From: Pseudonocardia kujensis
GTDB lineage: Bacteria; Actinomycetota; Actinomycetes; Mycobacteriales; Pseudonocardiaceae
Length of the DNA: 64,000 nt
Reading direction: 5' to 3'
NCBI RefSeq assembly: GCF_021283305.1
Contig: NZ_JAJSOK010000035.1
Coordinates: 1 to 64,000, forward strand
Within the stretch, counting starts at the first letter, position 1; every line of letters starts with the position of its first letter. The translations under genes were made by a program, and so were the position numbers. The notes under the pieces were generated by a model. It had not been told where the DNA came from. It made no database searches and was given only the letters and a program-made list of their open reading frames with translations. Positions 47,245 through 56,791 of this stretch are shown in pieces.

Positions 47245-49080
47245 TCACGCCCCCCGCAACCCCGCCAGGAACCGCTGGGCGACGCCGACGGCGGGGCCGG
47301 AGGAGCTGCCGTCGACCACCAGGACGGCGAAGGCGAGGTCGCCGCGGTAGCCGACGAACCAGCCGTGCGCCCGGTTCGTCCCGTCCTGGCTGTACTCGGC
47401 GGTGCCGGTCTTGCCGTACACCTCACCGGAGCTGCGCAGCCCCGTGGCGGTCCCGTCCGTGACGACCTGCCGCATCATCGGGCGCAGTTGCGCGAGGGCG
47501 GCGGCGTCGGGCTGGGTCGCGGCGGTGACCGTGGCGGTCGGCCGGTCGCGGATCAGCTGCGGGACGACCGGGGCCCCGTGCGCGACCGTGGCCGCCACCA
47601 GGGCCATGCCGAACGGCGTGGCGACCACGAGGCCCTGCCCGAAGCCGTCCTCGGCGCGCTGGACGAGGTCGTCGGCCGGCGGGACGCTCCCGGTCACGGT
47701 GGTCAGCCCGGGCACGGTGTAGTCCGCGCCGAACCCGAGCTGCAGGCCCGCGGTGGGCAGGGCATCGGGGGCGAGCTGCGAGGCGAGGGTCGCGAAGGTG
47801 GTGTTGCAGGAGCGGGCGAAGGCCTGCTGCAGCGGCACCGTGCCCAGCACGAACTCGTCCTCGTTCGGCACCACCCGGCCGCCGAGCGACGTCGTGCCGG
47901 GGCACGGTTCCGGGGTGGTCGCCGTGACGCCGAGGTTCTGCAGCGCGGCGTTCGCCGTCACGATCTTGAACGTGGAGCCGGGCGGGTACCGGCCGGTGAA
48001 CGAGATCGCCCCGGCCCGGTCGGCGGCGGAGTTCTGCGCCGCCGCGAGGATGTCACCGGTCGACGGCTGGACCGCCACGATCGCGACCTGCTGCGGCAGC
48101 GTGTCCGCGGCGTCCTCGGCGGCGGCCTGGACGGTGCGGTCGAGGCTGACCTGCGCGGTGGTCCCGGGCGTGACGGGCTGCTCGGTGAGCGTCTTCTGCG
48201 TAGCCCCGGTGCTGTCCACGGCGTCGACCGACCAGCCGTCCTTGCCGTTGACCTGCGCCGCGACCTCGGTCCGCACGCCGGGCAGCACCTGGGAGGCGAA
48301 GTCGGCGTCGGGCGCCAGCAGCCGCGAGGACGACGTGAACCGCACGCCGGGCAGGTCGTAGATCGCCTGCCGGACGCCCTGGTAGTCGGTCTCGCGCAGG
48401 ACCGCGACGGTGTAGGCCTGCCCGTCGGGCGTGCGGGCCGCGCCGTCGGTGATCGTCTGCTGGGTGATCTCCCGGTCGACCGGGTTGAGCGCCCGGGCCA
48501 GCGTGCTGGCGACGGCGTCGAGGTCGCCGGTCGCCTTGCGGTCCAGCAGGATCGTGACGACCTTCGTCGGGGCGAGCAGGGGCGTACCGTTGCGGTCGGT
48601 CACCGGCGCCGGGTCCGGGCTGGTCGTGCGCAGCGCGAGGGTCTGCCCCGCCTGCAGGTCCGGGTGCACCACCCCCGGCGCCCAGTGGATCCGCCAGCCG
48701 GTCTCCGCGTCGGGGGCGGGCTGCAGGTCGAGCTGGGTGAGGTAGCTCCAGCGCCGGTCCTGCCCGAGGTCCCAGCTCACGTTCACCGAGGCCGACGACC
48801 GCTGTCCGGCCGTGCGGACCTGCTCGACCTCGGCGGTGATCGCGGCCGGCTTCAGCGCGGCGCGGACCGCGCCGAGGAGGTCGCGGGCGGCGTCGGTCGA
48901 GTCGGTCTGCGCGGCGGCCCCGGCGTCGTCGCCCCCGGTCCAGGCCTTCACGTAGGCGTCGACGGTGTCCTGCGGGCCGCTGTCGCCGAACAGGCCGCAC
49001 CCGGCCGTCGCGAGCACCGTCACCAGGGCGAGCAGGAGGGCCGGGATCCGGGCGGGTCGGGGCACCGGACGAGTATGCAT
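47245..49080 (-). CDS. lipoprotein class B penicillin-binding protein (transpeptidase)
   Basis: 611 aa from ATG 49080. Lipobox TAGCGL (residue ~28) after a signal peptide. An NTF2-like MecA_N domain (~residues 35-150), a PBP dimer domain, and the transpeptidase with the active serine in PPGSTFKIV (SxxK), SCN in FARSCNTTFA, and KTG in YGKTGTAEY. Equivalent to M. tuberculosis Rv2864c. Cross-links peptidoglycan outside the membrane; MecA-type members tend to bind beta-lactams poorly. The start codon lies inside the first of three regular palindromes. Confidence 0.93.
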   Translation of the reverse strand: MHTRPVPRPARIPALLLALVTVLATAGCGLFGDSGPQDTVDAYVKAWTGGDDAGAAAQTDSTDAARDLLGAVRAALKPAAITAEVEQVRTAGQRSSASVNVSWDLGQDRRWSYLTQLDLQPAPDAETGWRIHWAPGVVHPDLQAGQTLALRTTSPDPAPVTDRNGTPLLAPTKVVTILLDRKATGDLDAVASTLARALNPVDREITQQTITDGAARTPDGQAYTVAVLRETDYQGVRQAIYDLPGVRFTSSSRLLAPDADFASQVLPGVRTEVAAQVNGKDGWSVDAVDSTGATQKTLTEQPVTPGTTAQVSLDRTVQAAAEDAADTLPQQVAIVAVQPSTGDILAAAQNSAADRAGAISFTGRYPPGSTFKIVTANAALQNLGVTATTPEPCPGTTSLGGRVVPNEDEFVLGTVPLQQAFARSCNTTFATLASQLAPDALPTAGLQLGFGADYTVPGLTTVTGSVPPADDLVQRAEDGFGQGLVVATPFGMALVAATVAHGAPVVPQLIRDRPTATVTAATQPDAAALAQLRPMMRQVVTDGTATGLRSSGEVYGKTGTAEYSQDGTNRAHGWFVGYRGDLAFAVLVVDGSSSGPAVGVAQRFLAGLRGA

Positions 49081-49177
49081 TATGGATCCATAACGCGATT
49101 TTCGAGGCCGTCCGACGCCATTATGGTTCCATAATGCACGCCACCGCCCGCCGAAACCGCATTATGGCTCCAAAACG
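49078..49177. promoter_or_regulatory. three 18-bp AT-rich palindromes spaced 41 bp
   Basis: Sites at 49078-49095 (CATTATGGATCCATAACG), 49119-49136 (CATTATGGTTCCATAATG, near-perfect) and 49160-49177 (CATTATGGCTCCAAAACG). Centres are 41 bp apart in both intervals, about four helical turns, while the spacers share no sequence. They fill the gap upstream of the PBP gene and overlap its ATG. Looks like a cooperative operator; an intergenic repeat element is the alternative. Confidence 0.8.
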
Positions 49178-49186
49178 CGGTCCGGG

Positions 49187-50023
49187 TTAGAACAGGACCG
49201 TGGCGAAGCTGGCGACCTGCGTGAAACCGATGCGGGCGTAGGTGCGGCGGGCGGGCGTGTTGAAGCCGTTCACGTAGAGGCTGGAGATCCGGCCGAGCGC
49301 GGTGAGCCGCTCGACGACGGCGGCGGTGCCGACCGTGCCGAGCCCCTCGCCGCGCCGCGACGGGTGCACCCACACGCCCTGGATCTGCCCGACCCGCGCC
49401 GACATCGCGCCGATCTCGGCCTTGAACACGACCTCGCCGTCGTCGTCGAAGCGTGCGAAGGCCCGGCCCGCGGAGATCAGCTCGGCGACCCGGGCGCGGT
49501 AGCCCGCCCCCCCGTCGCCGGCCCGCGGGTCGACGCCGACCTCCTCGGTGAACATCGCGATCGCGGCCGGCAGGTACCGGTCGATCTCCTCCGGGCGAAC
49601 CGGGCGGACCTGCGGGTCCGGTGCGATCCGCGGCGGGCCGGCGAGCACCATCAGCGGCTGGTCGGCGCGCACCTCGCGGGCGGGCGCCCAGCTCGGGGCG
49701 AGCTCCTCCCACAGCGGCAGGACGAGCTCGGCCCGCCCGACGAGCGACGAGCAGGAGCGGCCGTGCCGGCGCGCGCGGTCGGCGAAGGCGCGGATGGCCC
49801 CGCGCTGCCCGCGCAGGGGGACGAGGTTGGCCCCGGAGAAGCAGAGGCCCTCGAGCCGCGAGCCCGACGCCCAGATCTCGCCGCCGAGCCGCCAGGGGTC
49901 GAGCCCGGCCGCCTCGACCCGCGCCGCGACCATGCACGACGCCACCGGGTCGGCCTCCAGCGCAGCGCGGACGCCACCGCGGTCCCGATCATCGAGCAAC
50001 CGAGCCCCGGCGACCCTCAGCAC
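49187..50023 (-). CDS. GNAT acetyltransferase with DUF4081-type N-terminus (Rv2867c-like)
   Basis: 278 aa from GTG 50023 (GTG 50041 possible). The N-terminal half (VAGARLLDDRDRGGVRAALEADPVASCMVAARVE) is DUF4081-like. The C-terminal half has the GNAT core VWVHPSRRGEGLGTVGTAAVVERL and LYVNGFNTPARRTYARIGF. It always sits beside ispG in actinobacteria. Substrate not established. Upstream of the PBP gene in the same direction, but the palindrome region separates them. Confidence 0.88.
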   Translation of the reverse strand: MLRVAGARLLDDRDRGGVRAALEADPVASCMVAARVEAAGLDPWRLGGEIWASGSRLEGLCFSGANLVPLRGQRGAIRAFADRARRHGRSCSSLVGRAELVLPLWEELAPSWAPAREVRADQPLMVLAGPPRIAPDPQVRPVRPEEIDRYLPAAIAMFTEEVGVDPRAGDGGAGYRARVAELISAGRAFARFDDDGEVVFKAEIGAMSARVGQIQGVWVHPSRRGEGLGTVGTAAVVERLTALGRISSLYVNGFNTPARRTYARIGFTQVASFATVLF

Positions 50024-50123
50024 CCCTCTACGGTGCCACACACGGGGCGTACTGCCTACGCCAGGATCACCGGCCCGACCACCCGCACGGTCGTCCCCGC
50101 CCCGCAGGACGTTCACCCGCCGC

Positions 50124-51269
50124 TCAACCCACGGTCACCGACGGCTCGCCGGCGCCCTCCTCCATCGTCTCGGCGATCTTCATCGCCTCCTCGATCAGGG
50201 TCTCGACGATGGCGTGCTCCGGCACGGTCTTGATGACCTCGCCCTTGACGAAGATCTGGCCCTTGCCGTTGCCCGAGGCCACGCCGAGGTCGGCCTCACG
50301 GGCCTCGCCCGGGCCGTTGACGACGCAGCCCATGACGGCCACGCGCAGCGGCACCTCCATGCCGGTGAGACCGGCGGTGACCTGGTCGGCCAGCTTGTAG
50401 ACGTCGACCTGCGCGCGCCCGCAGGACGGGCAGGACACGATCTCCAGGCGGCGCGGCTTGAGGTTCAGCGACTCGAGGATCTGCCGGCCGACCTTGACCT
50501 CCTGCACCGGCGGAGCCGACAGCGACACCCGGATGGTGTCGCCGATGCCCCGCGAGAGCAGCGCGCCGAAGGCCACCGCGGACTTGATCGTGCCCTGGAA
50601 CTCCGGGCCCGCCTCGGTGACGCCGAGGTGCAGCGGGTAGTCGCACTGCTCGGCCAGCAGCTCGTAGGCCCGGACCATGACGACCGGGTCGTTGTGCTTG
50701 ACCGAGATCTTGATGTCGTGGAAGTCGTGCTCGGCGAACAGGCTCGCCTCCCACATCGCCGACTCGGCGAGCGCCTCCGGGGTGGCCTTGCCGTACTTCT
50801 GCAGCAGCCGCTTGTCCAGCGAGCCCGCGTTGACGCCGATCCGGATCGGGGTGCCGTGGTCCTTGGCGGCCTGGGCGATCTCCTTGACCTGGTCGTCGAA
50901 CTTCCGGATGTTGCCCGGGTTGACGCGCACGGCCGCGCAGCCCGCCTCGATGGCGGCGAAGACGTACTTCGGCTGGAAGTGGATGTCCGCGATGACCGGG
51001 ATCTGCGCCTTCCGCGCGATCGCCGGCAGCGCGTCCGCGTCGTCCTGGCTCGGGCAGGCGACGCGCACGATGTCACAGCCCGCGGCGGTGAGCTCGGCGA
51101 TCTGCTGCAGGGTGGCGTTGACGTCGGCGGTCAGGGTGGTGGTCATCGACTGCACCGAGATGGGGTGCTCGCTGCCGACCCCGACCGACCCGACCATCAG
51201 CTGCCGCGTCGGACGGCGCGGCGCCAGGGTGGGAGCGGGGGTCGAGGGCATGCCCAGGGAGACGCTCAC
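50124..51269 (-). CDS. ispG: 4-hydroxy-3-methylbut-2-enyl diphosphate synthase (flavodoxin/ferredoxin)
   Basis: 381 aa. N-terminal TIM barrel ([23 protein letters not shown] start, [28 protein letters not shown]) and C-terminal 4Fe-4S domain with [11 protein letters not shown] and [15 protein letters not shown] cysteines. Reduces methylerythritol cyclodiphosphate to HMBPP in the MEP isoprenoid pathway. dxr of the same pathway lies 2.4 kb upstream on the same strand, with rip1 between, as in mycobacteria. Confidence 0.97.
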   Translation of the reverse strand: MSVSLGMPSTPAPTLAPRRPTRQLMVGSVGVGSEHPISVQSMTTTLTADVNATLQQIAELTAAGCDIVRVACPSQDDADALPAIARKAQIPVIADIHFQPKYVFAAIEAGCAAVRVNPGNIRKFDDQVKEIAQAAKDHGTPIRIGVNAGSLDKRLLQKYGKATPEALAESAMWEASLFAEHDFHDIKISVKHNDPVVMVRAYELLAEQCDYPLHLGVTEAGPEFQGTIKSAVAFGALLSRGIGDTIRVSLSAPPVQEVKVGRQILESLNLKPRRLEIVSCPSCGRAQVDVYKLADQVTAGLTGMEVPLRVAVMGCVVNGPGEAREADLGVASGNGKGQIFVKGEVIKTVPEHAIVETLIEEAMKIAETMEEGAGEPSVTVG

Positions 51270-51448
51270 GACCCCCAGTATGCGCCTCTTCCGCCGCCGA
51301 GATCGTGTGACCCGGGTCCGTCACCTGCTGTTCAACTCGACCCGCACGTCGCGGTGCCGATCCGGCGACCGCGGCGGGCCGGGGCCGCGCACGGTCCGCC
51401 GTGCGACGACGGCGCCCCCGGCGGTGCGCGCGGGCCCGGGCAGAGCAC
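51270..51448. other. intergenic region upstream of ispG
   Basis: 179 bp; must hold the ispG promoter. No repeat or hairpin of note. Confidence 0.4.
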
Positions 51449-51664
51449 CTACTCCTCCAGGCCGCCCCGGGTGCGGAACGCGAGGTAGTCGCCGAGCGTC
51501 AACGCGACCCCGCCGAGGCTCAGGACGTCGCCCTCGGCCATCGAGAACGGCTCGGTGCTGGTCAGCCGCACGGTGCCGTCCTCGCCGCGGACGGCCGCGA
51601 AGCGGAGCTCGCGGACCCCGTCCGGGGTGAGCAGGTGGCCGGTGCGGTCGGCAGGAGTGGGCAT
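51449..51664 (-). CDS. small hypothetical protein
   Basis: 71 aa from ATG 51664, preceded by a weak GGGG ribosome site. Composition is protein-like and mainly beta (LTPDGVRELRFAAVRGEDGTVRLTSTEPFSMAEGDVLSLGG), with a possible small barrel, and third-position GC is high. No family recognised. Located between ispG and the HAD phosphatase on the same strand. Could be a minor real gene; no partner evidence. Confidence 0.5.
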   Translation of the reverse strand: MPTPADRTGHLLTPDGVRELRFAAVRGEDGTVRLTSTEPFSMAEGDVLSLGGVALTLGDYLAFRTRGGLEE

Positions 51665-51813
51665 CCCCGGGACCTACCCGCCTCCGCCGCCGGCACGCAC
51701 GCGGTGCGCTGTGCGGTGACGGGCGGACCGCGGGCGAGGGCCCTCCGCCTCGGAGGCGCCCGGGCGCGGCTGCTCCCCGCAGTCGGCGGCGAGCGCCCTC
51801 CGGTGCGGCAGGA

Positions 51814-52305
51814 TCACGTGCGGCCCTTGCTCTCCTGGGCGTCCTGCAGGGTCGACGAGTGCGGCAGCCAGGTGGCGAGCTCGACCGGCCATCCGTCGGC
51901 CTCCAGCACCTGGACGACGGCGGGGTCGTCGTCGATCACGGAGGCGATCTCGCGGCGGGCGGCGAGCAGGCGCAGGACCTCGCGCTTCATCATCCGGGCC
52001 GGCCGGTAGTCGTCGTCCTCGCGCATGAACAGCGGGCCGGTGGGCAGGTCGTGCTCGGCGAGCCAGCGCTCGGTGAGCCGGCGGTTCCGTTCCGGCCGGC
52101 CGGTGAGGTAGACGACGTCGTGGTCGGACCGGGCGGCGCGCAGCCGCTCCGCGCCCTCCTCCAGCAGCGGGTCGACGTCCGCCGCCGCGAAGAACCGCTC
52201 CCAGCGCTGCGGCCGGGCGCGCAGGTGGTGCAGCCGGTGGGTGACGTCGGCCAGGACTCCGTCGATGTCGAAGACCGCGAGCGGTCGGGCTCCGTTCCGG
52301 GTCAC
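51814..52305 (-). CDS. HAD-superfamily phosphatase (PNKP-like, stand-alone)
   Basis: 163 aa, GTG start. HAD motif I VFDIDGVLADV (catalytic Asp pair), motif II YLTGRPERN, motif III lysine in RMMKREVLRLL and motif IV IDDDPAVVQVLEADGW. Resembles the phosphatase domain of polynucleotide kinase 3'-phosphatases and swiveling HAD nucleotidases. Substrate unknown. Sits 39 bp downstream of rip1, likely the end of the dxr-rip1 operon. Confidence 0.85.
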   Translation of the reverse strand: MTRNGARPLAVFDIDGVLADVTHRLHHLRARPQRWERFFAAADVDPLLEEGAERLRAARSDHDVVYLTGRPERNRRLTERWLAEHDLPTGPLFMREDDDYRPARMMKREVLRLLAARREIASVIDDDPAVVQVLEADGWPVELATWLPHSSTLQDAQESKGRT

Positions 52306-52344
52306 AGCACGATCACCGGTCCAGTATCGCCGGTGATCGCGCTC

Positions 52345-53637
52345 TCAGCTCAGCCGGACCGGGTTGATGACGTCGGCGACGAACACCAGCGCGCTCCAGC
52401 CGATGAAGATCAGGGCGACCGTCATCGCCACCGGCATGAGCTTGGCCGCGTCGACCGGCCCGGGATCGGGCCTGCCGCGCAGCATGGCGAACCGCCGCCG
52501 GACGGCCTCCCAGATGGCCGGGAAGATCTGCCCGCCGTCGAGCGGCGGGATCGGCAGCAGGTTGAACAGGAACAGCGAGATGTTGACCAGCGCCAGCAGC
52601 GACAGGAACGCGGAGATCTCCTGCCCGGGCGGGGCGTCGCTGGCCAGGATCTGCCCGCCGATCCGGGAGGCGCCGACGATGCCGACCGGCGAGTCCTGGT
52701 CACGCTGCTCGCCGAGGAAGACCGCGCCGAAGAGGTTGGGCACCCGCTGCGGCATCTCGACGAGCTTCTGCCCCACCTGCCCCACGATGTCGACCATCGT
52801 GGTGCCGACGGCGCCGATGCCCTGCCGCTGGACCTCGCGCAGCGGCGAGAGGCCGAGGAAGCTCGCCTGCTCGGTCTTCGCCGGGTCGTCGAGGTCCGGC
52901 AGCTCGGTGGTGATGAGCGTCGGGTTGAGCGTGACCTGCTGCCCGCCGCGCTCGACCACGACGGTCACGGTCCCGCTGGCCTGCCGGATCGCGGCCTGCA
53001 GGTCCTCCCACCTCTCGAACGGCCGGCCGTTGAACGACACGATCCGGTCGCCGGCCCGGAAGCCCGCCGCCGCGGCCGGGGTGAGCGGCGCACCGGGCGG
53101 GCAGGTGTCGGTCTGCGTGGCCGTGGCGGGCAGGACGCACTGGCTGACCGTGCTCACCGTGAGCGTGGAGGTCATCTGCCCGAAGCCCATGAGCACGATC
53201 GCGAACAGCACGACCGCGAGGATCAGGTTCATGACCGGCCCGGCGGCCATGACGATGATCCGCTTCCAGGGGCGGCGGGTGTAGAACTGCCGGTCCGCGT
53301 CCTCGGGGCCGACGTCGGCCATCGAGGCCTGGCGCGCGTCGTCGATCAGGCCCTGGAACGGGCCCGTGCGCCGGCTGCGCCCGTAGACCTCGCCCTTGGC
53401 CGGGGGCAGCATGCCGATCATCCGGATGTAGCCGCCCAGCGGCACGGCCTTGACGCCGACCTCGGTCTCCCCGACCTTGCGCGACCAGACGGTCCTGCCG
53501 AAGCCGACGAAGAACTCCGGGACCTTGATGCCGAACCACTTGGCCGTGACGAAGTGGCCGAGCTCGTGCCAGGCGACCGACAGCAGGATGCCCAGGAAGA
53601 AGACGACGATCCCGACGATCGTCCAGAGGATGGTCAC
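52345..53637 (-). CDS. rip1: RIP site-2 metalloprotease (RseP/Rip1)
   Basis: 430 aa from GTG 53637, which overlaps the dxr stop (GTGA). The active-site HELGH is in TM1 ([19 protein letters not shown]), one PDZ domain lies at about residues 135-225 ([21 protein letters not shown]), and the third metal ligand is in [19 protein letters not shown]. Four TM helices. Cleaves anti-sigma factors within the membrane; in mycobacteria it regulates envelope and lipid genes. Coupled to dxr as in M. tuberculosis (Rv2869c-Rv2870c). Confidence 0.96.
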   Translation of the reverse strand: MTILWTIVGIVVFFLGILLSVAWHELGHFVTAKWFGIKVPEFFVGFGRTVWSRKVGETEVGVKAVPLGGYIRMIGMLPPAKGEVYGRSRRTGPFQGLIDDARQASMADVGPEDADRQFYTRRPWKRIIVMAAGPVMNLILAVVLFAIVLMGFGQMTSTLTVSTVSQCVLPATATQTDTCPPGAPLTPAAAAGFRAGDRIVSFNGRPFERWEDLQAAIRQASGTVTVVVERGGQQVTLNPTLITTELPDLDDPAKTEQASFLGLSPLREVQRQGIGAVGTTMVDIVGQVGQKLVEMPQRVPNLFGAVFLGEQRDQDSPVGIVGASRIGGQILASDAPPGQEISAFLSLLALVNISLFLFNLLPIPPLDGGQIFPAIWEAVRRRFAMLRGRPDPGPVDAAKLMPVAMTVALIFIGWSALVFVADVINPVRLS

Positions 53638-54797
53638 AGCACTCTCTCCTGTGCATGGGCCCGCGCCCACTGCTCCGCTTCCAGGACGTCCGCCACGGTA
53701 GCGGGGTCACCCGTCCAGGCGTCCGCGGCCTGCAGCACGCGCTCCAGCTCGTCGGTGATGGCGGTGTAGCCGATCCGGCCGGCCACGAACGCCGCGACCA
53801 GCTCCTCGTTGGCCGCGTTGAACACCGCGGGCAGGCATCCGCCGGCCCCGCCCGCGGCGCGGGCCAACCGCACGCCCGGGAAGGCCTCGTGGTCGAGCGG
53901 CTCGAAGGTCCAGCTCTGCGCGGTGTCCCAGGTGCACTGCGGGGCCGCTCCCGGCACCCGGTCCGGCCAGCCCAGCGCCAACGCGATCGGAAGCCGCATG
54001 TCCGGCGGGCTGGCCTGGGCGATCGTGGCGCCGTCGGCGAAGGTCACCATCGAGTGCACGATCGACTGCGGGTGCACCACGACGTCGATCCGGTCGTAGG
54101 GCACGCCGAAGAGCAGGTGCGCCTCGATCAGCTCCAGGCCCTTGTTGACGAGGGTCGCCGAGTTGATCGTGACGACCGGGCCCATGTCCCAGGTCGGGTG
54201 CTTGAGCGCGTCCTCGACCGAGACGTGCTCGAGGTCGGCGCGCGGCCGGCCGCGGAACGGGCCGCCGGACGCGGTGAGCACCAGCCGGGCGACCTCCTCG
54301 CGGCTGCCCCCGCGCAGGCACTGCGCCAGCGCGGAGTGCTCCGAGTCCACCGGCACGAGCTGCCCGGGCGCGGCGGCGTCGAGCACCAACGGCCCGCCGG
54401 CGACCAGGGACTCCTTGTTGGCCAGCGCCAGCACCGCGCCCGAGCGCAGGGCGGCGAGGGTGGGCCCGAGGCCACGCGATCCGGTGATGCCGTTGAGCAC
54501 GACGTCCGCCGGGGTGGACTCCACGAGCTCGGCGGCGGCGCCCGGCCCGTCGAGCACCTCGACGCCCGGCACCTGCGCGCGCAGCCGGGCCGCCGCGGCG
54601 GGGTCGGCGACGGCCACCCGACCCACCCCGGTGGCCTTGACCTGCGACGCGAGCAGCTCGACGTCGCCGCCGCCCGCGGCGAGGCCGGCCACGGTGAACC
54701 GGCCGGCCGCCCTGTCGACGACCTCGAGCGCCTGGGTGCCGATCGAGCCGGTCGAGCCCAGGACCAGCACCGACCGCGGTGGGTTCGCGTTCATCAC
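53634..54797 (-). CDS. dxr: 1-deoxy-D-xylulose-5-phosphate reductoisomerase
   Basis: 387 aa (GTG 54797 directly followed by ATG 54794, either may be used). NADPH-binding [17 protein letters not shown], substrate/metal motifs [22 protein letters not shown], and [23 protein letters not shown] (split over the flexible loop). Second committed step of the MEP pathway, converting DXP to MEP; the fosmidomycin target. Starts the dxr-rip1 operon, divergent from DUF2631. Confidence 0.97.
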   Translation of the reverse strand: MMNANPPRSVLVLGSTGSIGTQALEVVDRAAGRFTVAGLAAGGGDVELLASQVKATGVGRVAVADPAAAARLRAQVPGVEVLDGPGAAAELVESTPADVVLNGITGSRGLGPTLAALRSGAVLALANKESLVAGGPLVLDAAAPGQLVPVDSEHSALAQCLRGGSREEVARLVLTASGGPFRGRPRADLEHVSVEDALKHPTWDMGPVVTINSATLVNKGLELIEAHLLFGVPYDRIDVVVHPQSIVHSMVTFADGATIAQASPPDMRLPIALALGWPDRVPGAAPQCTWDTAQSWTFEPLDHEAFPGVRLARAAGGAGGCLPAVFNAANEELVAAFVAGRIGYTAITDELERVLQAADAWTGDPATVADVLEAEQWARAHAQERVL

Positions 54798-54875
54798 CGC
54801 CCATCATCCCCGGCGCGGTGTTGTGCGACGATGAGGCCCGCACGACACGTGCCCACGCGGACACAGGAGGAACTC

Positions 54876-55127
54876 ATGGCGAGCAGCTCCCGCGAGCTGG
54901 CGAAGGTCGACCCCGCGGACGAGCCCTCGGCCGAGTGGGGCTGGCACGGCACCTTCCCGAAGGCCATCCCGGCGGCCGGTGTCGTCGTGGCGATCCTGCT
55001 GTGCCTGATCCTGATCGGCCACCACGCGAGCGTCACCGAGATCCTGTACGCGGTGGTGCCGGCCGTGGTCATCCTGCTGGCCGTGATCGTCGGGACCCTC
55101 CGCAAGCGCAACGACTGGCGGCGCTGA
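54876..55127 (+). CDS. DUF2631 membrane protein
   Basis: 83 aa from ATG 54876 (AGGAGGAA upstream). WGWHGTFPKAIPAAGVVVAI starts the conserved DUF2631 core, with two TM helices (VVVAILLCLILIGHH and LYAVVPAVVILLAVIVGTL) and basic C-terminus RKRNDWRR. An actinobacteria-specific small membrane protein next to dxr (Rv2876-like). Function unknown. The polymerase gene begins 18 bp further on the same strand. Confidence 0.88.
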   Translation: MASSSRELAKVDPADEPSAEWGWHGTFPKAIPAAGVVVAILLCLILIGHHASVTEILYAVVPAVVILLAVIVGTLRKRNDWRR

Positions 55128-55144
55128 GCCACCGGGCCGATCCG

Positions 55145-56101
55145 GTGGCGGGGGACGCGGTCGAGCTGGAGGTCGGGGACCGTACGGTCCGACTCTCCAG
55201 TCCCGACCGTGTGTACTTCGCCGCCCGGGGCGAGACCAAGCTCGACCTCGCCCGCTACTACATCGCGGTGGGCGACGGGATCGTCCGCGCCCTGCGCGAG
55301 CGGCCCTGCATGCTGCACCGCTTCCCCACCGGGACCGACGGCGAGAAGGTGCACCAGAAGCGCCTGCCCCGTGGAGCCCCGGACTGGGTCCGCACGGTGC
55401 GGGTGCACTTCCCCCGCTACAACCGGCACGCCGACGAGCTGTGCGTGACCCACCCCGCCGACGTCGTGTGGGCCGTGCAGATGTCCACCGTCGAGTTCCA
55501 CCCGTGGAACTCCCGCGCCGCCGACACCGAGTCCCCCGACGAGTGGCGCATCGACCTCGACCCGATGCCCGACGCGTCGTACGCCGACGTCCGGCGGGTC
55601 GCGCACGTGGCCCACGAGGTGCTCGACGAGCTGGGCGCCACGGGGTATCCGAAGACCTCCGGGGGCAAGGGACTGCACGTCTACGTGCGGATCCCGCCGG
55701 AGCACGGGTTCGCCGAGGTCCGCCGGGCCGCGCACGCGTTCGCCCGCGAGGTCGAGCGGCGCTGCGCGATCGTCGACCTGAGCTGGTGGCGCAAGGACCG
55801 CGACCCGAAGTCGATCTTCGTGGACTACAACCAGAACGCCCGCGACCACACCATCGCCTCGGCCTACTCGGTCCGCGGCACGCCGGAGGGCCGGGTCTCC
55901 ACGCCGATCCGCTGGGACGAGATCGACGCGGCCGAGCCGGGCGACTTCACCATCGCCACGGTGCCGGCCCGCTTCGCCGAGCTCGGGGACCTGCACGCCG
56001 GCATCGACGACACGGTCTTCCGCATCGACCGGCTGCTGGAGTGGGCGGACCGGGACGCGCGGGACTCGGGCGAGGACGTGCCGGATCTCGACGAGCTGTG
56101 A
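55145..56101 (+). CDS. stand-alone LigD-type NHEJ DNA polymerase/primase
   Basis: 318 aa from GTG 55145. Archaeo-eukaryotic primase fold: RPCMLHRFPTGTDGEKVHQKR, metal-binding DLDP in EWRIDLDPMP (residue ~140), SGGKGLHVYVRI, and WRKDRDPKSIFVDYNQNARDHTIASAYSVR. These correspond to the POL domain of LigD, without ligase and nuclease domains. In actinobacteria such proteins fill gaps and add ribonucleotides at Ku-bound ends. A matching ligase gene is 1.2 kb away on the other strand. Confidence 0.92.
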   Translation: MAGDAVELEVGDRTVRLSSPDRVYFAARGETKLDLARYYIAVGDGIVRALRERPCMLHRFPTGTDGEKVHQKRLPRGAPDWVRTVRVHFPRYNRHADELCVTHPADVVWAVQMSTVEFHPWNSRAADTESPDEWRIDLDPMPDASYADVRRVAHVAHEVLDELGATGYPKTSGGKGLHVYVRIPPEHGFAEVRRAAHAFAREVERRCAIVDLSWWRKDRDPKSIFVDYNQNARDHTIASAYSVRGTPEGRVSTPIRWDEIDAAEPGDFTIATVPARFAELGDLHAGIDDTVFRIDRLLEWADRDARDSGEDVPDLDEL

Positions 56102-56136
56102 GCGCCGCGCGCACGCAGGCCTCCTGACCTGCGGCG

Positions 56137-56691
56137 TCAGAAGGCGGCGGCCTGCAGCCGCGCGAACTCCTCGGTCAGCCCGGCGCGCGACCAGTGCGCG
56201 TTGAGCCCGCTGGGGTTGGGCAGCACCCAGATCCGCGTGGCCCCCAGCGTCGGTTCCTGGGGACCGACGAGGGCGCCGCGGTCGGCGAAGGCCGTGCGGT
56301 AGGCCCCCAGCCCGACGACGGCGAGCCAGGTCGGGCGCAGCCGCTCCACCAGCGCGCGCAGCACCTCGCCGCCCTCGACCAGCTCGGCGGCGGTCAGCTC
56401 GTCCGCCCGGGCGGTGGGCCGGGCGGCCATGTTGGTGATGCCGAGCCCCCAGCCGGGCAGCTCCCCCTGCTCGTCCGGGCGCAGCAGCCGCGGCGTGAAC
56501 CCGGAGTCGTGCAGCACGGGCCAGAAGCGGTTGCCGGGGCGGGCGAAGTGGTGTCCGGTGGCGGCCGAGACGAGCCCGGGGTTGATGCCGCAGAAGAGCA
56601 CCCGCAGGGCCGGATCGCCCGACCCCGGCAGGACGTCCGGGAGCAGGCGCTCCCGTGCGGCCTCCAGTTCGGCCGCGGTCGGCATCGCCAT
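56137..56691 (-). CDS. mug: mismatch-specific uracil/thymine DNA glycosylase (Mug/TDG family)
   Basis: 184 aa. The motif GINPGLVSAATGHHFARPGNRFW is the catalytic GINPG loop, with a C-terminal WVLPNPSGLNAHWS that inserts into the helix at the mismatch. Excises U or ethenocytosine opposite G. The N-terminus ELEAARERLLPDVLPGSGDP is family-typical. Convergent with the LigD-type polymerase and upstream of nothing obvious; groups with other repair genes. Confidence 0.93.
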   Translation of the reverse strand: MAMPTAAELEAARERLLPDVLPGSGDPALRVLFCGINPGLVSAATGHHFARPGNRFWPVLHDSGFTPRLLRPDEQGELPGWGLGITNMAARPTARADELTAAELVEGGEVLRALVERLRPTWLAVVGLGAYRTAFADRGALVGPQEPTLGATRIWVLPNPSGLNAHWSRAGLTEEFARLQAAAF

Positions 56692-56791
56692 GGCGCCATC
56701 ATCGCGACCGGTGGCGGGGGCCGCACCCCGGCCGGGCAGGAAGGGCCCGTTCGGGCGGACCGAGCCGGGCCGGGGCGGTCGGCGCGGGCCG

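Noticed and set aside
45493-49134. 1213-codon plus-strand open frame
   Set aside because: Spans antisense of four well-supported minus-strand genes (the maleylpyruvate isomerase-family gene, map, DUF3054 and the PBP) and contains only Arg/Gly/Pro-rich shadow sequence.
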